NCBI GenBank assembly: GCA_025350365.1
Contig: JANXXY010000005.1
Coordinates: forward strand, 1-17,850
Direction of reading: 5' to 3'
Length of the DNA stretch: 17,850 nucleotides
Source of the DNA: Bacteroidales bacterium
Lineage (GTDB): Bacteria; Bacteroidota; Bacteroidia; Bacteroidales; JAAUTT01
A program made the translations under genes and the position numbers. This document shows positions 1 through 8,692 of the stretch, piece by piece; position 1 is the first letter of the stretch; every line of letters begins with the position of its first letter. Below the pieces are notes generated by a model. It was not told where the DNA came from. It ran no database searches and saw only the letters and a program-made list of their open reading frames with translations.

Positions 1-57
1 CTCCTTTCTCGCTTTAGAGGGAAGGTTGGGATGGGGGCAAATGAGAAATAAGTGACT

Positions 58-210
58 TTATGGATGGACACTAATTATTGAACAAATAGTTTGAGGATGT
101 TCGTTAATGGAAAGTGCAAACTTTCTCTTTGAAAGGTTAAGCTCTTTAAGCTCTCTTTCTAAGATAATGCCAGGGTGTATGCCTTTAAGTATTTTAAGTT
201 TTTTTTGCAT
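58..210 (-). pseudogene. Truncated HigA-type XRE antitoxin remnant (50 residues)
   Basis: Read on the minus strand from ATG at 210 to TAA at 58. The product begins MQKKLKILKGIHPGIILERE and continues through LNLSKRKFALSIN and HPQTI. This matches the start of HigA/XRE antidote proteins, which have an IHPG..L..EL segment, then the first helices of a helix-turn-helix and an (F/S)PQT turn. Family members are usually about 75-100 residues; here the similarity stops near residue 46 and the frame closes after SVHP. Bases 1-57 carry no continuation in any frame that I can see. The gene is therefore probably a 3'-truncated remnant, cut inside the DNA-binding domain and unlikely to bind DNA. No toxin partner is visible, though one could lie left of the window. 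A short real protein cannot be excluded. Confidence 0.55.
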
Positions 211-354
211 GCACAAATATAAACAAAAATGGTTATATTTATACAGCGTATCTCCTTGAAATTTAACATTTATACCCTTACTAAATAATTTTTTACGATT
301 TTATACAGTTCGAATTTGTAACAACAACTTCGAATAGCATGAGGTAAAAATTGT

Positions 355-375
355 CGTTTACAAAATCTATTGATA
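355..375 (+). repeat. Direct repeat copy 1 flanking the HEPN remnant
   Basis: The 13 bases cgtttacaaaatc at 355-367, followed by tattgata, recur at 617-640 as cgtttacaaaatc plus gatg plus attgata. The two copies bracket the truncated HEPN gene, 262 bases apart. Slippage or deletion between short direct repeats is one way such a gene is truncated, but the HEPN stump lies between them, so the link is only a suggestion. Confidence 0.5.
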
Positions 376-485
376 AACAGGTCGTCGCTACACGGCTATT
401 TTTAACGGAAAACAAAAAGGGGTATCCTTACTCTTGCGTTCAATATTTTGTATTTATCAAGAAATATGTTGTATTTTTGGTTTCA

Positions 486-614
486 ATGAAAACAAAAGAG
501 GAACATGTCGGGTTTTGGGTTGCACAGGCAGAAGATGATTGGAAAGCGGTTTTTACTTTGTTTAATGGTCAACACTTTTTACAATCTTTCAAGGATGCAC
601 AGTATTTGCAATGA
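486..614 (+). pseudogene. Truncated HEPN-domain toxin (HepT-like), N-terminal 42 residues
   Basis: From ATG at 486 the frame reads MKTKEEHVGFWVAQAEDDWK and then AVFTLFNGQHFLQS. This is the first helix of HEPN-domain proteins of the MNT/HEPN type: W(V)xxAEDDWKA, followed by a short turn and (Y/F)LQS. Complete members are about 120-135 residues and carry the RX4-6H ribonuclease motif in their C-terminal half. Here the frame stops after 42 residues, so the catalytic motif and most of the four-helix bundle are absent. Only 45 bases separate the stop from the next gene, too little to hold the missing part in another frame, which indicates a deletion. The frame is open back to a TTG at 351, but family similarity starts at the internal ATG. 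It is directly followed by its usual partner, an MNT nucleotidyltransferase. Confidence 0.6.
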
Positions 615-616
615 AG

Positions 617-640
617 CGTTTACAAAATCGATGATTGATA
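617..640 (+). repeat. Direct repeat copy 2 flanking the HEPN remnant
   Basis: Second copy of cgtttacaaaatc, with a 3-base insertion relative to copy 1 before attgata. It begins 3 bases after the stop codon of the HEPN stump and ends 19 bases before the MNT start codon. Confidence 0.5.
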
Positions 641-659
641 CTACAAATAACATACGACT

Positions 660-971
660 ATGGTTACTAGAGAATTTGCAATAAACACCGCTAAATCGTT
701 CGTTCAGGATTGTAATTTAATTGGGCTGAACTTTTATAAGGTGTTGATTTTTGGATCGGTAGTAAAAAACAATGCACATGAATGGTCGGACATTGATTTG
801 TTATTAGTGTCCGACCAATTTAATGATAATGTTTTTGCAAATTTAAAGTTATATTCTAAAGTCAATATTAAATATCCACTGATAGAGACACATCCGTATT
901 CAACCCATTTTTTTAAAGAAGGTAATGGCTTCATTCAGGAAATTATGAAGAAAAGTATAGAGATTGAATAA
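660..971 (+). CDS. MNT-type nucleotidyltransferase (MntA-like antitoxin)
   Basis: 103 residues, ATG start. The minimal nucleotidyltransferase signature GSx10DxD is complete: G32, S33, D44 and D46 in GSVVKNNAHEWSDID, with a possible third acidic residue, E76, after the next strand. Size and motif fit the MNT family, which pairs with HEPN toxins. In the studied MntA-HepT systems the nucleotidyltransferase neutralises the HEPN ribonuclease by AMP transfer onto the toxin; that is family knowledge, not shown here. The upstream gene is a HEPN stump without its catalytic half, so this gene appears to be an antitoxin left without a target in cis. It could still act on a HEPN toxin elsewhere or be decaying. 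The frame is intact, so loss of the toxin may be recent. Confidence 0.8.
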   Translation: MVTREFAINTAKSFVQDCNLIGLNFYKVLIFGSVVKNNAHEWSDIDLLLVSDQFNDNVFANLKLYSKVNIKYPLIETHPYSTHFFKEGNGFIQEIMKKSIEIE

Positions 972-1291
972 ACCATTGTTTTAAAGCGGTTTTGTCTACG
1001 TGTTAAAGAAATTGTCTTTTCTACAAACAGATCGTCTTTACGTTTTGTTCCATCTCTCTTTTCCTCTGTGTCTCTTTTCCTCTGCGTTCAATCTGCCCTA
1101 ATTTCCACATCCGATAACATTTTTTCACCTCCATAAACTATTGTTATTCCCTTATAATCAACCTAAAATTTTAACAAATACCGAAAGTTATTCACATAGG
1201 TATTTGATTAGTTAGTTATTATTATAACTTTAGCCAGATTTACACGTAAAACGTAATGAGTTTTGTTAGTTTTTAATAAAATTATTAACCT
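972..1291. other. Intergenic region with pyrimidine-rich 16-base tandem repeat
   Basis: 320 bases with no gene I can support on either strand. It holds a tandem pair of 16-base units, tctcttttcctctgtg at 1055-1070 and the same with one change at 1071-1086. Bases around 1024-1040 resemble loosely those after 375 (aaacagatcgtctttac against aaacaggtcgtcgctac). The right half is AT-rich and carries the probable promoter of the large surface-protein gene. Confidence 0.5.
1204..1232 (+). promoter_or_regulatory. Candidate Bacteroidota promoter of the large adhesin gene
   Basis: TTTG ending at 1206 and TAACTTTA at 1225-1232 are separated by 18 bases. This is close to the Bacteroidota consensus TTTG, about 19 bases, TAnnTTTG; the last base of the -7 element is A instead of G. 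It would give a leader of roughly 50 bases before the GTG at 1292. Recognised by eye only. Confidence 0.4.
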
Positions 1292-4200
1292 GTGGAGCAT
1301 TTTAGACACTTTAGATTTAATTATTTACTGAAATACCAGAAATCATGGCAACTACTGTTTTTATTCCTCATGTTCAATATTACTTCACTAGTAGCCCAAG
1401 TCGATAGAGAATTTTGGTTTGTGATCCCTAAGGAAACTCAAGGGCATGGGCCTATAGACAATATAAATAATGTAAGTTTTAAAATAGCGAATACAAGCTC
1501 AAATGCACCTGCACAAGTGAAAATTGAAATGCCTGCCAATGGTCTTTTTGTCACAAGAACATTTACAATACCGCCAGGCCAATCGCATGTTGAAATTATG
1601 GCAACCAATTATGCGCAGTTTGACCTCTTATACGCCAACCCATCTTTGGGGAACGTTAATCCAAATTCTGGACCAAACAATCGTGGAATACATATTATTT
1701 CCGATATGGACATCACAGTGTATTATGATTATGATAATTTTTACAACCGCGATCTTTTTTCTTTAAAAGGAAAAAATGCATTGGGTACCGAGTTTTATAC
1801 TCCATTTCAAACAATATGGGATAATGGTTGGGCGAATTATACCCCTAAGCCTATATCTTCAGTTGAAATTGTAGCAACCGAAAATGGTACTGATGTGTAT
1901 ATTACTCCTCCCACCAATGCTTTGCCAATTTTTAAGGGGACAGCAAACAATAATACCATTCACATTTTATTAAATAAAGGTGAAACGTATACTTTAGTTG
2001 CTACTTCTAATTCAGGCGCTTTACATCCAGCAGGTACATATATTCGCAGCACAAAAAAAATTGCAGTGACCACCAATGACGATTCGGTTGGTTTAAATGG
2101 TGGGTGTTTTGATATTGCCGGTGATCAAATGGTTCCTGTAAATATTTTAAAAAATAAATACATAGTAATGACAGGTGCTGCAAGTAGAAACATTCCTCCT
2201 GTTGTTTTTCACGACTCTAATGCAGCGGAACAAATTTTTGTTTTGGCGACCAGAGACAATACATGCATACAATTCTATGATAATACAGGTGTAGTGCTTT
2301 ATACAACAACAACCCTTGCTAAAGGTAAGCAGGATTATTATACGGTTGATATTAGCAATCCAAAAAATAGCTCAATTTTTATTGAAGCTGTTGATCCTAT
2401 AACAAAAAATCCGGTAGCTGATCCTGTTGTTCCGAAGGATACATCTAACAGGTTTGCTGTGTGGCATATTACCGGTGTGGGATGCGAAATTGGCGGGGCA
2501 ATTGTACCTCCCATATCCGATTGCACAGGTTCCAGCCAGGTTTCCTTTTACAAATCCACCACAGTAGCTACCTTAAGCTTAAACCTGATGATCCGTTTGG
2601 ATAAATTGCAACCGTTTGGAGCTGCAACACAGCCTTATAATTTTTTTACATTAATATATTCTGATGGAACACCGGATTTTCATATCCCCGGTAGCTGGTT
2701 TGAAGTAAATTCAAAAGGTGGTTGGGCAGTTCTGCAAAAAAAATATAAAGATTTTGGAACGTTGTTGCATGGTGGACAGGCACATAAAATAGTGAATTCC
2801 GAAGATGTTTTCCATCTGGGAATTATTAATGGGCAAAATCCACAAACAAATAAGTACGGTTACTTTTCGTCATTCAATGCCGATTCAGCACTAGTTAGGA
2901 TTGCTGACCCAAATGATTTGATTTTCGAAAAAACAAGCTGTTTTGGAGATACTGTATATTTAGCTGCCAGTGGAGGATTGAGTTATAGTTGGTATCATTT
3001 AGAACCCGCCCCCGCACCTTGGTCAACGGCTTACCTCAGCGACCCTAAATCGGCCACACCACAGGTATTCAGCCCCGTAGGGAAGCATAAATTCATCTGT
3101 GTGGTTAAACAAGCTAAATGCTTTGGAAACGATACATTATATGTCGATGTTGAGGTATTGCCGCAGGTTCCGTCAATATTTACCACCGATAAAACCACCA
3201 TTTGCGATCCGGGTAAAATATCCTTTACCGCTACCAATGTTGGTGCAACTAAATATGAATGGAAGAAAAAAATTGGTACGTTTCCCGAAATTTTGATTTA
3301 TCCTTTAAATCCGTTGAGTTTTACTGAAACTTACATTGGTATTAATAAGGGAACCGCACCTTTGAATATTAAGTACACGCTTACAGCGATTAAGAATTTA
3401 GGATGTCCCAACCCGGTTTCTAAAACTATAACCTTATATCCCCAGATAAAAGCGCAATTTCAAACTTTCCCTTTAATGGATACCATCGGGTGTCATCCCA
3501 AACCTGTTAAATTTGCTAATAACTCGAATGGCAATGTAACCGACTCTTCGTATTTGTGGGTTTTTGGCGATGGAGGAACATCCAGTATAAAAAATCCAAA
3601 TCATGTATACGAAAATTGGTTCGGAAATAAAGATTCAATTTATCATTCCAAACTAATTGTAACTTCTCCCTATTATTGCCGGGATACAGCACGGCAGGAT
3701 TTTTACGTTCACCCCTTCATCAAAGCAAGTTTCACTGTCGATACTGTTCAGGGTTGCAGTCCCTTAACCATAACAATTTATAATAATTCGTTAAATAAAC
3801 CTGCTATTAAGGATAATACAGGCAGGAACAATTATTTTTGGGACTTTGGTGATGGTACTACTGATACTACCAGCATACCGGTATTTTTTCATACTTTCCC
3901 TTCAAATACCGGCGCTATATCCAGAAATTACAAAGTTATCTTAACTGTTAAAAATAATAGCTCAAAGGGTTGCCCGGATACTATTTCCCGCATCATTAAG
4001 GTCTACCCGCAAAGTAATGTAGGCATTTTAATGAATCCCAATAAAATCGATTTTTGTGATTCTACCGAGGTAAATTTTACGGCAATTCCAAGTGCCGCAA
4101 TAACGTCCTTCTTATGGGATTTTGGTGATGGTAATACATCCACTCTGCAAAACCCCAATCACCTTTTTACCAATTTAACAAACAGCGACGTAACTTATAA

Positions 4201-7200
4201 GGTGAAATTAACAGGTATCTCTGCCCAATATTGCAATGGCTATGCAACAAAAGATGTTATTGTACATGCTTTTCTCGATCCGCAGTTTGGAGTTGATGTT
4301 CCTTCATTTTGTGCGCCATTTAATGCAAACATTAAAAACAAATCAAGGGGGGGTATCACTAAATACGATTGGTATTATGGTGATTTAACACATGATAATC
4401 ATTTTATAACCGATACCATCCATACCTATCGGAATACTACAAACAATGATCTGACGCCTGATGTGAAATTGGTAATTACTAATAGCGGAGGCTGTAAGGA
4501 TTCGGTTAGCCATCCGTTAAAAGTTTATCCCGAAATTAAAGCTGATTTTAAAACTTCGGTTTTATTTGGTTGCAACCCATTGCCAATCAATTTTACGAAC
4601 CAGTCAACATATGTCAATAGCTTTCCGCCGGTTGCCAAATATTTCCTTTGGGATTTTGGCGATGGTACCACTTTAACCGATAAAAACCCGGGGCATATTT
4701 TTACGAATACTGCTTCTTCCAGTGTTACGTATCACATTAAACTAACAGTTACTTCCGATCATAATTGCATTGCTGATACTATTAAGGATATTAGCGTGCT
4801 GCCATATCTGGAAGCAAAATTCTCAGTTGATTCGGTTAATGGATGTTCTCCATTTCCGATAACCATCAGAAATGCTTCCCGTGGGAAAATCGATTTATAT
4901 CAATGGAATTATGGTGATGGAAGTTTTGACGGACATTCCATGATAAATTATACGCATACCTATTTAAATAATTCAATCATTAATCCATCAAATTTACTTT
5001 TACAGAGATATTTGAAATTGATTATTAGTAATTCCAGTGGATTGTGCACCAGTAGAGATTCTGTTTTAATAACTACTTATCCTGAAGTTGAACCTAAATT
5101 TTTAGCCGATGTTACAGAAGGCTGTAATCCATTGACTGTTAAATTTACTAACACTTCCGGTCCCGGAACTGTACCTGTAGAATATGACTGGGACTTTGGC
5201 GATAACGGCACCTTCGCAACAAAGTTTAACACTCCTCCAGCTTCACATACCTTTATAAATTTGGGAGGCAGCAAAAAGGATTATATTACATCACTCAAAG
5301 CCACGTCGCAGTATCATTGTTCCAATACTATTACGGATACTATTATTGTTTATCCTTTTATTAATGCCGATTTCGCTTTCGACCAAACTTCCGGTTGCTC
5401 GCCATATACTATTGCCATTAGAAATGCCTCATCATCAGGGGTAAACAGTTACTTCTGGTATATGGGCGATAAACCTGCACCATTTAGATATTACGGTTTT
5501 TTTCCTCCTTACACGTATCATAACATAACTGCACTGCCCATAACATATTCACCTAAACTGGTTGTGTTTTATAATAATGGAATCAAGAATATGTGTAAGG
5601 ATTCAATCATTCAAAAAGTGACGATTTATCCTGAAGTTACCGCGAATTTTACACAGGATACCTTGAAGATTTGCAGTCCGAACAGCATTACATTTGCCAA
5701 TAATTCATACATAGGACCGCATAAGTTATTGCCATATAATATCGACTCAACCTTCACCAACTGGACATTTGGCGACAATGGCACATCGCCCCAGTTTAAC
5801 TCCGGCGCGCATTTTTATATTAACTATAGCAATACCGACCAGCTTTTGCGAACTATTACGCTCGATATTACTTCAAAATATCTTTGTAAATCAACGAAAA
5901 GTAAAACTGTTACCATTTATCCCCAACCCAAGGCACGGTTTGAAGTGGCAAAAACCATTGACTGTCCTCCATTCTTATTGCCTATCGATAATTTGTCGGG
6001 TACTGAACCGATAGCAAATTTTAACTGGAATTTCGGTGACGGCGATTCATTTACTACTCAGGTAAATGAAGCTATTACACATACCTACGAAAATTTAACA
6101 CCCGATATTGCTGGTTACAATATGGAATTATCAATTATAACAGAACACAATTGCATGGATAAAACGGCACAAACTATTAGTGTCTACCCTCACGTAATTG
6201 CCGCCTTTACACCCGATACAGCGGGATGCAGTCCACTGCTGGTTCAATTTAAAAACAGTACATTAAGAGCGCAAACCTACCGTTGGGATTTTGGTGATCA
6301 AATTACCGGAAGGATAGCATCCCCTTCACATAAGTACTTCGATCCGGAGGTCTATGATACCACCTATACGGCCACAATGATAGGTTTTTCGCAATATGGC
6401 TGCTCGGATACCACCTCGCGTAAAATTACGGTATACCCACAACCTGAGGCTGAGTTCTCTGCATTACCGTCGCATTTATATTTTCCGGATAACCGTATTT
6501 CGATAAAGAACCAAACCAATATCGGTAACTGGAATTATCTTTGGAATTTTGCCGATGGTCAAACATCCATTTTAAAAGAACCTAAATCGCATGAGTTTAT
6601 GCACTGGGGTGGTTATGACGTTCAACTGAAAGTTTTGAGCCTGCGATGTGCCGATTCCATTACTCACCATATTCGGGTATTTCCGCCAATTCCTATTTCC
6701 GATTTTGATATGGGTGAAAACGGATGTGTGCCCTGGACTATAAAGTTTACCGATAAATCCACTTGGGTAACCTCATATTATTGGGAATTTGATGATGGTT
6801 CAACTTCTACTGAACAAAACCCATCGCATATTTATGAGAAAGCCGGAAAATATCAGGTAAAACTTACCGTTACAGGCGATGGTGGCTCGGCATTCACATA
6901 TCGTACCATAGAAGTATATCCAAAACCAATGGTTTCATTTAAATATGACCCGTCACTTGTAATGTTAGGCGATGCAAAAGTTCAGTTCTATAATAGTAGT
7001 AAGCTTGGTACCAGGTTTGTATGGGATTTTGGTGATTCTGTAAAATCGTCAGAACTTGATCCTTTTCACATATATAAGGAGCTTGGGAAATTTAATATAA
7101 TATTACAGGCATGGTCTGTTCATGAGTGTTATGCCGATAGTTTGGCCGGGCCTGTTGAAGTAATTGGTACCGGAGTTTTACGATTCCCAAATGCATTTAA

Positions 7201-7477
7201 ACCTAACATCAATGGACCGAACGGCGGTAAATATTCGTTGCCTGACATCGCAAATCAGGTTTTCCATCCATTATGGGAAGGAATTGTTGAATACCGTCTG
7301 GAAATTTATGATCGTTTGGGTGAAAAGTTATTCGATACTTCAGATCCCGCTATTGGTTGGGATGGTTACTATAAAAACAAGCTTTGCAAGTCCGACGTTT
7401 ATATATGGAAGGCTGTTGGAAAATTTACCAATGGAAAAACGTTTGATATGGCAGGCGATGTTTCTTTATTGAAGTAA
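1292..7477 (+). CDS. Giant secreted adhesin-like protein: IgGFc-binding-like head, 14 PKD repeats, type B T9SS sorting domain
   Basis: 2061 residues, GTG start. Residues about 20-36 form a signal peptide (basic start, LLFLFLMF core, cleavage near VAQ). Residues about 38-540 resemble the IgGFc-binding N-terminal domain of Bacteroidota surface proteins (REFWFVIP, GTEFYTP). Residues about 544-717 hold two Ig-like domains without a PKD motif. From 718 to about 1958 there are 14 PKD domains of about 89 residues, most with WDFGDG or a variant (YYGD, MGDK, FADG) and ending in VYP. Residues 1965-2061 are a gliding-motility-associated (CHU_C, type B) sorting domain with FPNAFKPN, YDRLGEKLF, GWDG, VYIWK and GDVSLL. 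The protein should be exported by Sec, carried across the outer membrane by the type IX system and displayed at the surface or released. The next gene encodes a PorP/SprF protein, the usual partner of type B cargo. The ligand is unknown. Alternating domain types and cysteine pairs are described under findings. Confidence 0.93.
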   Translation: MEHFRHFRFNYLLKYQKSWQLLFLFLMFNITSLVAQVDREFWFVIPKETQGHGPIDNINNVSFKIANTSSNAPAQVKIEMPANGLFVTRTFTIPPGQSHVEIMATNYAQFDLLYANPSLGNVNPNSGPNNRGIHIISDMDITVYYDYDNFYNRDLFSLKGKNALGTEFYTPFQTIWDNGWANYTPKPISSVEIVATENGTDVYITPPTNALPIFKGTANNNTIHILLNKGETYTLVATSNSGALHPAGTYIRSTKKIAVTTNDDSVGLNGGCFDIAGDQMVPVNILKNKYIVMTGAASRNIPPVVFHDSNAAEQIFVLATRDNTCIQFYDNTGVVLYTTTTLAKGKQDYYTVDISNPKNSSIFIEAVDPITKNPVADPVVPKDTSNRFAVWHITGVGCEIGGAIVPPISDCTGSSQVSFYKSTTVATLSLNLMIRLDKLQPFGAATQPYNFFTLIYSDGTPDFHIPGSWFEVNSKGGWAVLQKKYKDFGTLLHGGQAHKIVNSEDVFHLGIINGQNPQTNKYGYFSSFNADSALVRIADPNDLIFEKTSCFGDTVYLAASGGLSYSWYHLEPAPAPWSTAYLSDPKSATPQVFSPVGKHKFICVVKQAKCFGNDTLYVDVEVLPQVPSIFTTDKTTICDPGKISFTATNVGATKYEWKKKIGTFPEILIYPLNPLSFTETYIGINKGTAPLNIKYTLTAIKNLGCPNPVSKTITLYPQIKAQFQTFPLMDTIGCHPKPVKFANNSNGNVTDSSYLWVFGDGGTSSIKNPNHVYENWFGNKDSIYHSKLIVTSPYYCRDTARQDFYVHPFIKASFTVDTVQGCSPLTITIYNNSLNKPAIKDNTGRNNYFWDFGDGTTDTTSIPVFFHTFPSNTGAISRNYKVILTVKNNSSKGCPDTISRIIKVYPQSNVGILMNPNKIDFCDSTEVNFTAIPSAAITSFLWDFGDGNTSTLQNPNHLFTNLTNSDVTYKVKLTGISAQYCNGYATKDVIVHAFLDPQFGVDVPSFCAPFNANIKNKSRGGITKYDWYYGDLTHDNHFITDTIHTYRNTTNNDLTPDVKLVITNSGGCKDSVSHPLKVYPEIKADFKTSVLFGCNPLPINFTNQSTYVNSFPPVAKYFLWDFGDGTTLTDKNPGHIFTNTASSSVTYHIKLTVTSDHNCIADTIKDISVLPYLEAKFSVDSVNGCSPFPITIRNASRGKIDLYQWNYGDGSFDGHSMINYTHTYLNNSIINPSNLLLQRYLKLIISNSSGLCTSRDSVLITTYPEVEPKFLADVTEGCNPLTVKFTNTSGPGTVPVEYDWDFGDNGTFATKFNTPPASHTFINLGGSKKDYITSLKATSQYHCSNTITDTIIVYPFINADFAFDQTSGCSPYTIAIRNASSSGVNSYFWYMGDKPAPFRYYGFFPPYTYHNITALPITYSPKLVVFYNNGIKNMCKDSIIQKVTIYPEVTANFTQDTLKICSPNSITFANNSYIGPHKLLPYNIDSTFTNWTFGDNGTSPQFNSGAHFYINYSNTDQLLRTITLDITSKYLCKSTKSKTVTIYPQPKARFEVAKTIDCPPFLLPIDNLSGTEPIANFNWNFGDGDSFTTQVNEAITHTYENLTPDIAGYNMELSIITEHNCMDKTAQTISVYPHVIAAFTPDTAGCSPLLVQFKNSTLRAQTYRWDFGDQITGRIASPSHKYFDPEVYDTTYTATMIGFSQYGCSDTTSRKITVYPQPEAEFSALPSHLYFPDNRISIKNQTNIGNWNYLWNFADGQTSILKEPKSHEFMHWGGYDVQLKVLSLRCADSITHHIRVFPPIPISDFDMGENGCVPWTIKFTDKSTWVTSYYWEFDDGSTSTEQNPSHIYEKAGKYQVKLTVTGDGGSAFTYRTIEVYPKPMVSFKYDPSLVMLGDAKVQFYNSSKLGTRFVWDFGDSVKSSELDPFHIYKELGKFNIILQAWSVHECYADSLAGPVEVIGTGVLRFPNAFKPNINGPNGGKYSLPDIANQVFHPLWEGIVEYRLEIYDRLGEKLFDTSDPAIGWDGYYKNKLCKSDVYIWKAVGKFTNGKTFDMAGDVSLLK

Positions 7478-7649
7478 TATATTAGGAGTTAGTATTTTGT
7501 AGTCCCAATGTTATTATTTAGCCATATTGGTTAATAACTTTATTTTAAACTGGTAAACCATAGGGGAAATGTACATATATTAGCTAAGTGCAATAAATGT
7601 TTCGGCTGTTTAGTCAAATATTCGAAACCTATCAGGGATTCGGGATGTA

Positions 7650-8687
7650 TTGTTAACAATTTTATTTAATAATTTTATTTTGTTTATTCTTAGAATCATA
7701 AAGAAATATATAGTCAGGACGATAATTTTAAACGTAGCCTTGATATTCTGCCACAGTGCAATAGGTCAGGATATTCACTTTTCCCAATTTTTTGCCAATA
7801 AGCTGTTTCTTGCTCCGTCGTTTGCAGGAGCCACGCAGCAAAACAGGTTTATTTCAAATTACAGAAATCAATGGCCCGGATTACCAAAAGCATTTGTGAC
7901 TTATGCATTTTCCTATGATCATAATTTTCAAAACTTCAATAGCGGTATGGGACTGATTGCGATGCGCGATGTCGCAGGAGCCGGTAAGTATGGTACATTG
8001 CAATTAGGGTTATCTTATTCCTTCGATTTTTTGTTGAACAACGAAATCCATATCAGACCGGGAGCCGGTTTTAGCTATATCCAGCGATCTATCGATTTTA
8101 TGAAACTTGTAATGGGAGATCAACTTACCAATGCCGGCACTAATCCATCAAGTATTGAAACATTTCCTGAGAAAGATTATAAAGGTGGTGTTGACGCATC
8201 GAGTTCAGTTATCGCTTATTCAAAAAATATGTGGGGGGGAATAACCGTCGATCACCTTTTACGACCTAATCTTTCCATTATGGGGGGAGAGGAGCGACTG
8301 CCTATTAAAATTGATTTATATGGAGGAGCTACTTTACTCAGAAAAGGTCGTTTGCTGCGACCCATAGACGAAACTCTTTCCTTTGCATTTAAATTTACAA
8401 CCCAAGCAAAATACAAACAACTTGATTTAGGGTTATACTGGTCAAAAAGTCCATTGATATTTGGATTTTGGTATAGGGGAATTCCTCCTTTTAATTCGGA
8501 CCGCGGCGATTCATTCGCATTACTCAGCGGCATAAAAATGCAAAATTTCACATTGGGTTATAGCTACGACTTTACCATTTCGAACTTAATAGGACACTCA
8601 TCCGGCTCGCACGAGCTATCAATTTCGTATGAGTTTTCCCGTACCAGAAAAAAAAAGATGTCCTCAGTACCTTGTCCGGAATTTTAA
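7650..8687 (+). CDS. PorP/SprF family outer-membrane protein (type IX secretion partner)
   Basis: 345 residues from TTG at 7650, or 335 from TTG at 7680. The mature part starts after a signal peptide (VRTIILNVALIFCHSAIGQ) with QDIHFSQFF, then LAPSFAGA and YRNQWPGL, the hallmark start of PorP/SprF proteins. The rest is a series of amphipathic beta strands typical of this 14-strand barrel family, with aromatic-rich turns. SprF-like proteins lie next to type B sorting-domain genes and are needed for surface attachment or secretion of those cargoes, so the 2061-residue protein just upstream is the obvious partner. The gap of 172 bases allows co-transcription or a separate promoter. No ATG lies in frame before the signal peptide: the position where MKKYIVRT would begin reads ATA (7698). 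The start is therefore uncertain. Confidence 0.9.
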   Translation: MLTILFNNFILFILRIIKKYIVRTIILNVALIFCHSAIGQDIHFSQFFANKLFLAPSFAGATQQNRFISNYRNQWPGLPKAFVTYAFSYDHNFQNFNSGMGLIAMRDVAGAGKYGTLQLGLSYSFDFLLNNEIHIRPGAGFSYIQRSIDFMKLVMGDQLTNAGTNPSSIETFPEKDYKGGVDASSSVIAYSKNMWGGITVDHLLRPNLSIMGGEERLPIKIDLYGGATLLRKGRLLRPIDETLSFAFKFTTQAKYKQLDLGLYWSKSPLIFGFWYRGIPPFNSDRGDSFALLSGIKMQNFTLGYSYDFTISNLIGHSSGSHELSISYEFSRTRKKKMSSVPCPEF

Positions 8688-8692
8688 GGTTA

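Noticed and set aside
214..221. TATATTTG on the minus strand as promoter of the HigA-like fragment
   Set aside because: It matches TAnnTTTG but lies only 3 bases before the ATG, so transcription would start inside the gene, and there is no -33 box.
351..485. N-terminal extension of the HEPN frame from TTG at 351
   Set aside because: HEPN similarity begins at the ATG at 486; the upstream residues match nothing recognisable and overlap a direct repeat.
734..934. Minus-strand 66-residue frame inside the MNT gene
   Set aside because: Shadow of a gene with a clear catalytic motif in the plus frame.
2338..6014. Several 60-80 residue frames on both strands inside the giant adhesin gene
   Set aside because: The main frame has continuous domain structure there; these frames show no motifs and are shadows.
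7164..7472. 102-residue plus-strand frame overlapping the end of the adhesin gene
   Set aside because: It lies in the shifted frame of the well-defined type B sorting domain.
1292..7477. Large adhesin as a contact-dependent toxin or polymorphic toxin
   Set aside because: The C-terminus is a type IX sorting domain, not a toxin domain, and no immunity gene follows.
7535..7542. TAACTTTA as promoter of the PorP/SprF gene
   Set aside because: No TTTG at a usable distance upstream; the match is weak and the region is AT-rich.
8252..8551. 99-residue minus-strand frame in the PorP/SprF gene
   Set aside because: Antisense shadow with no recognisable feature.
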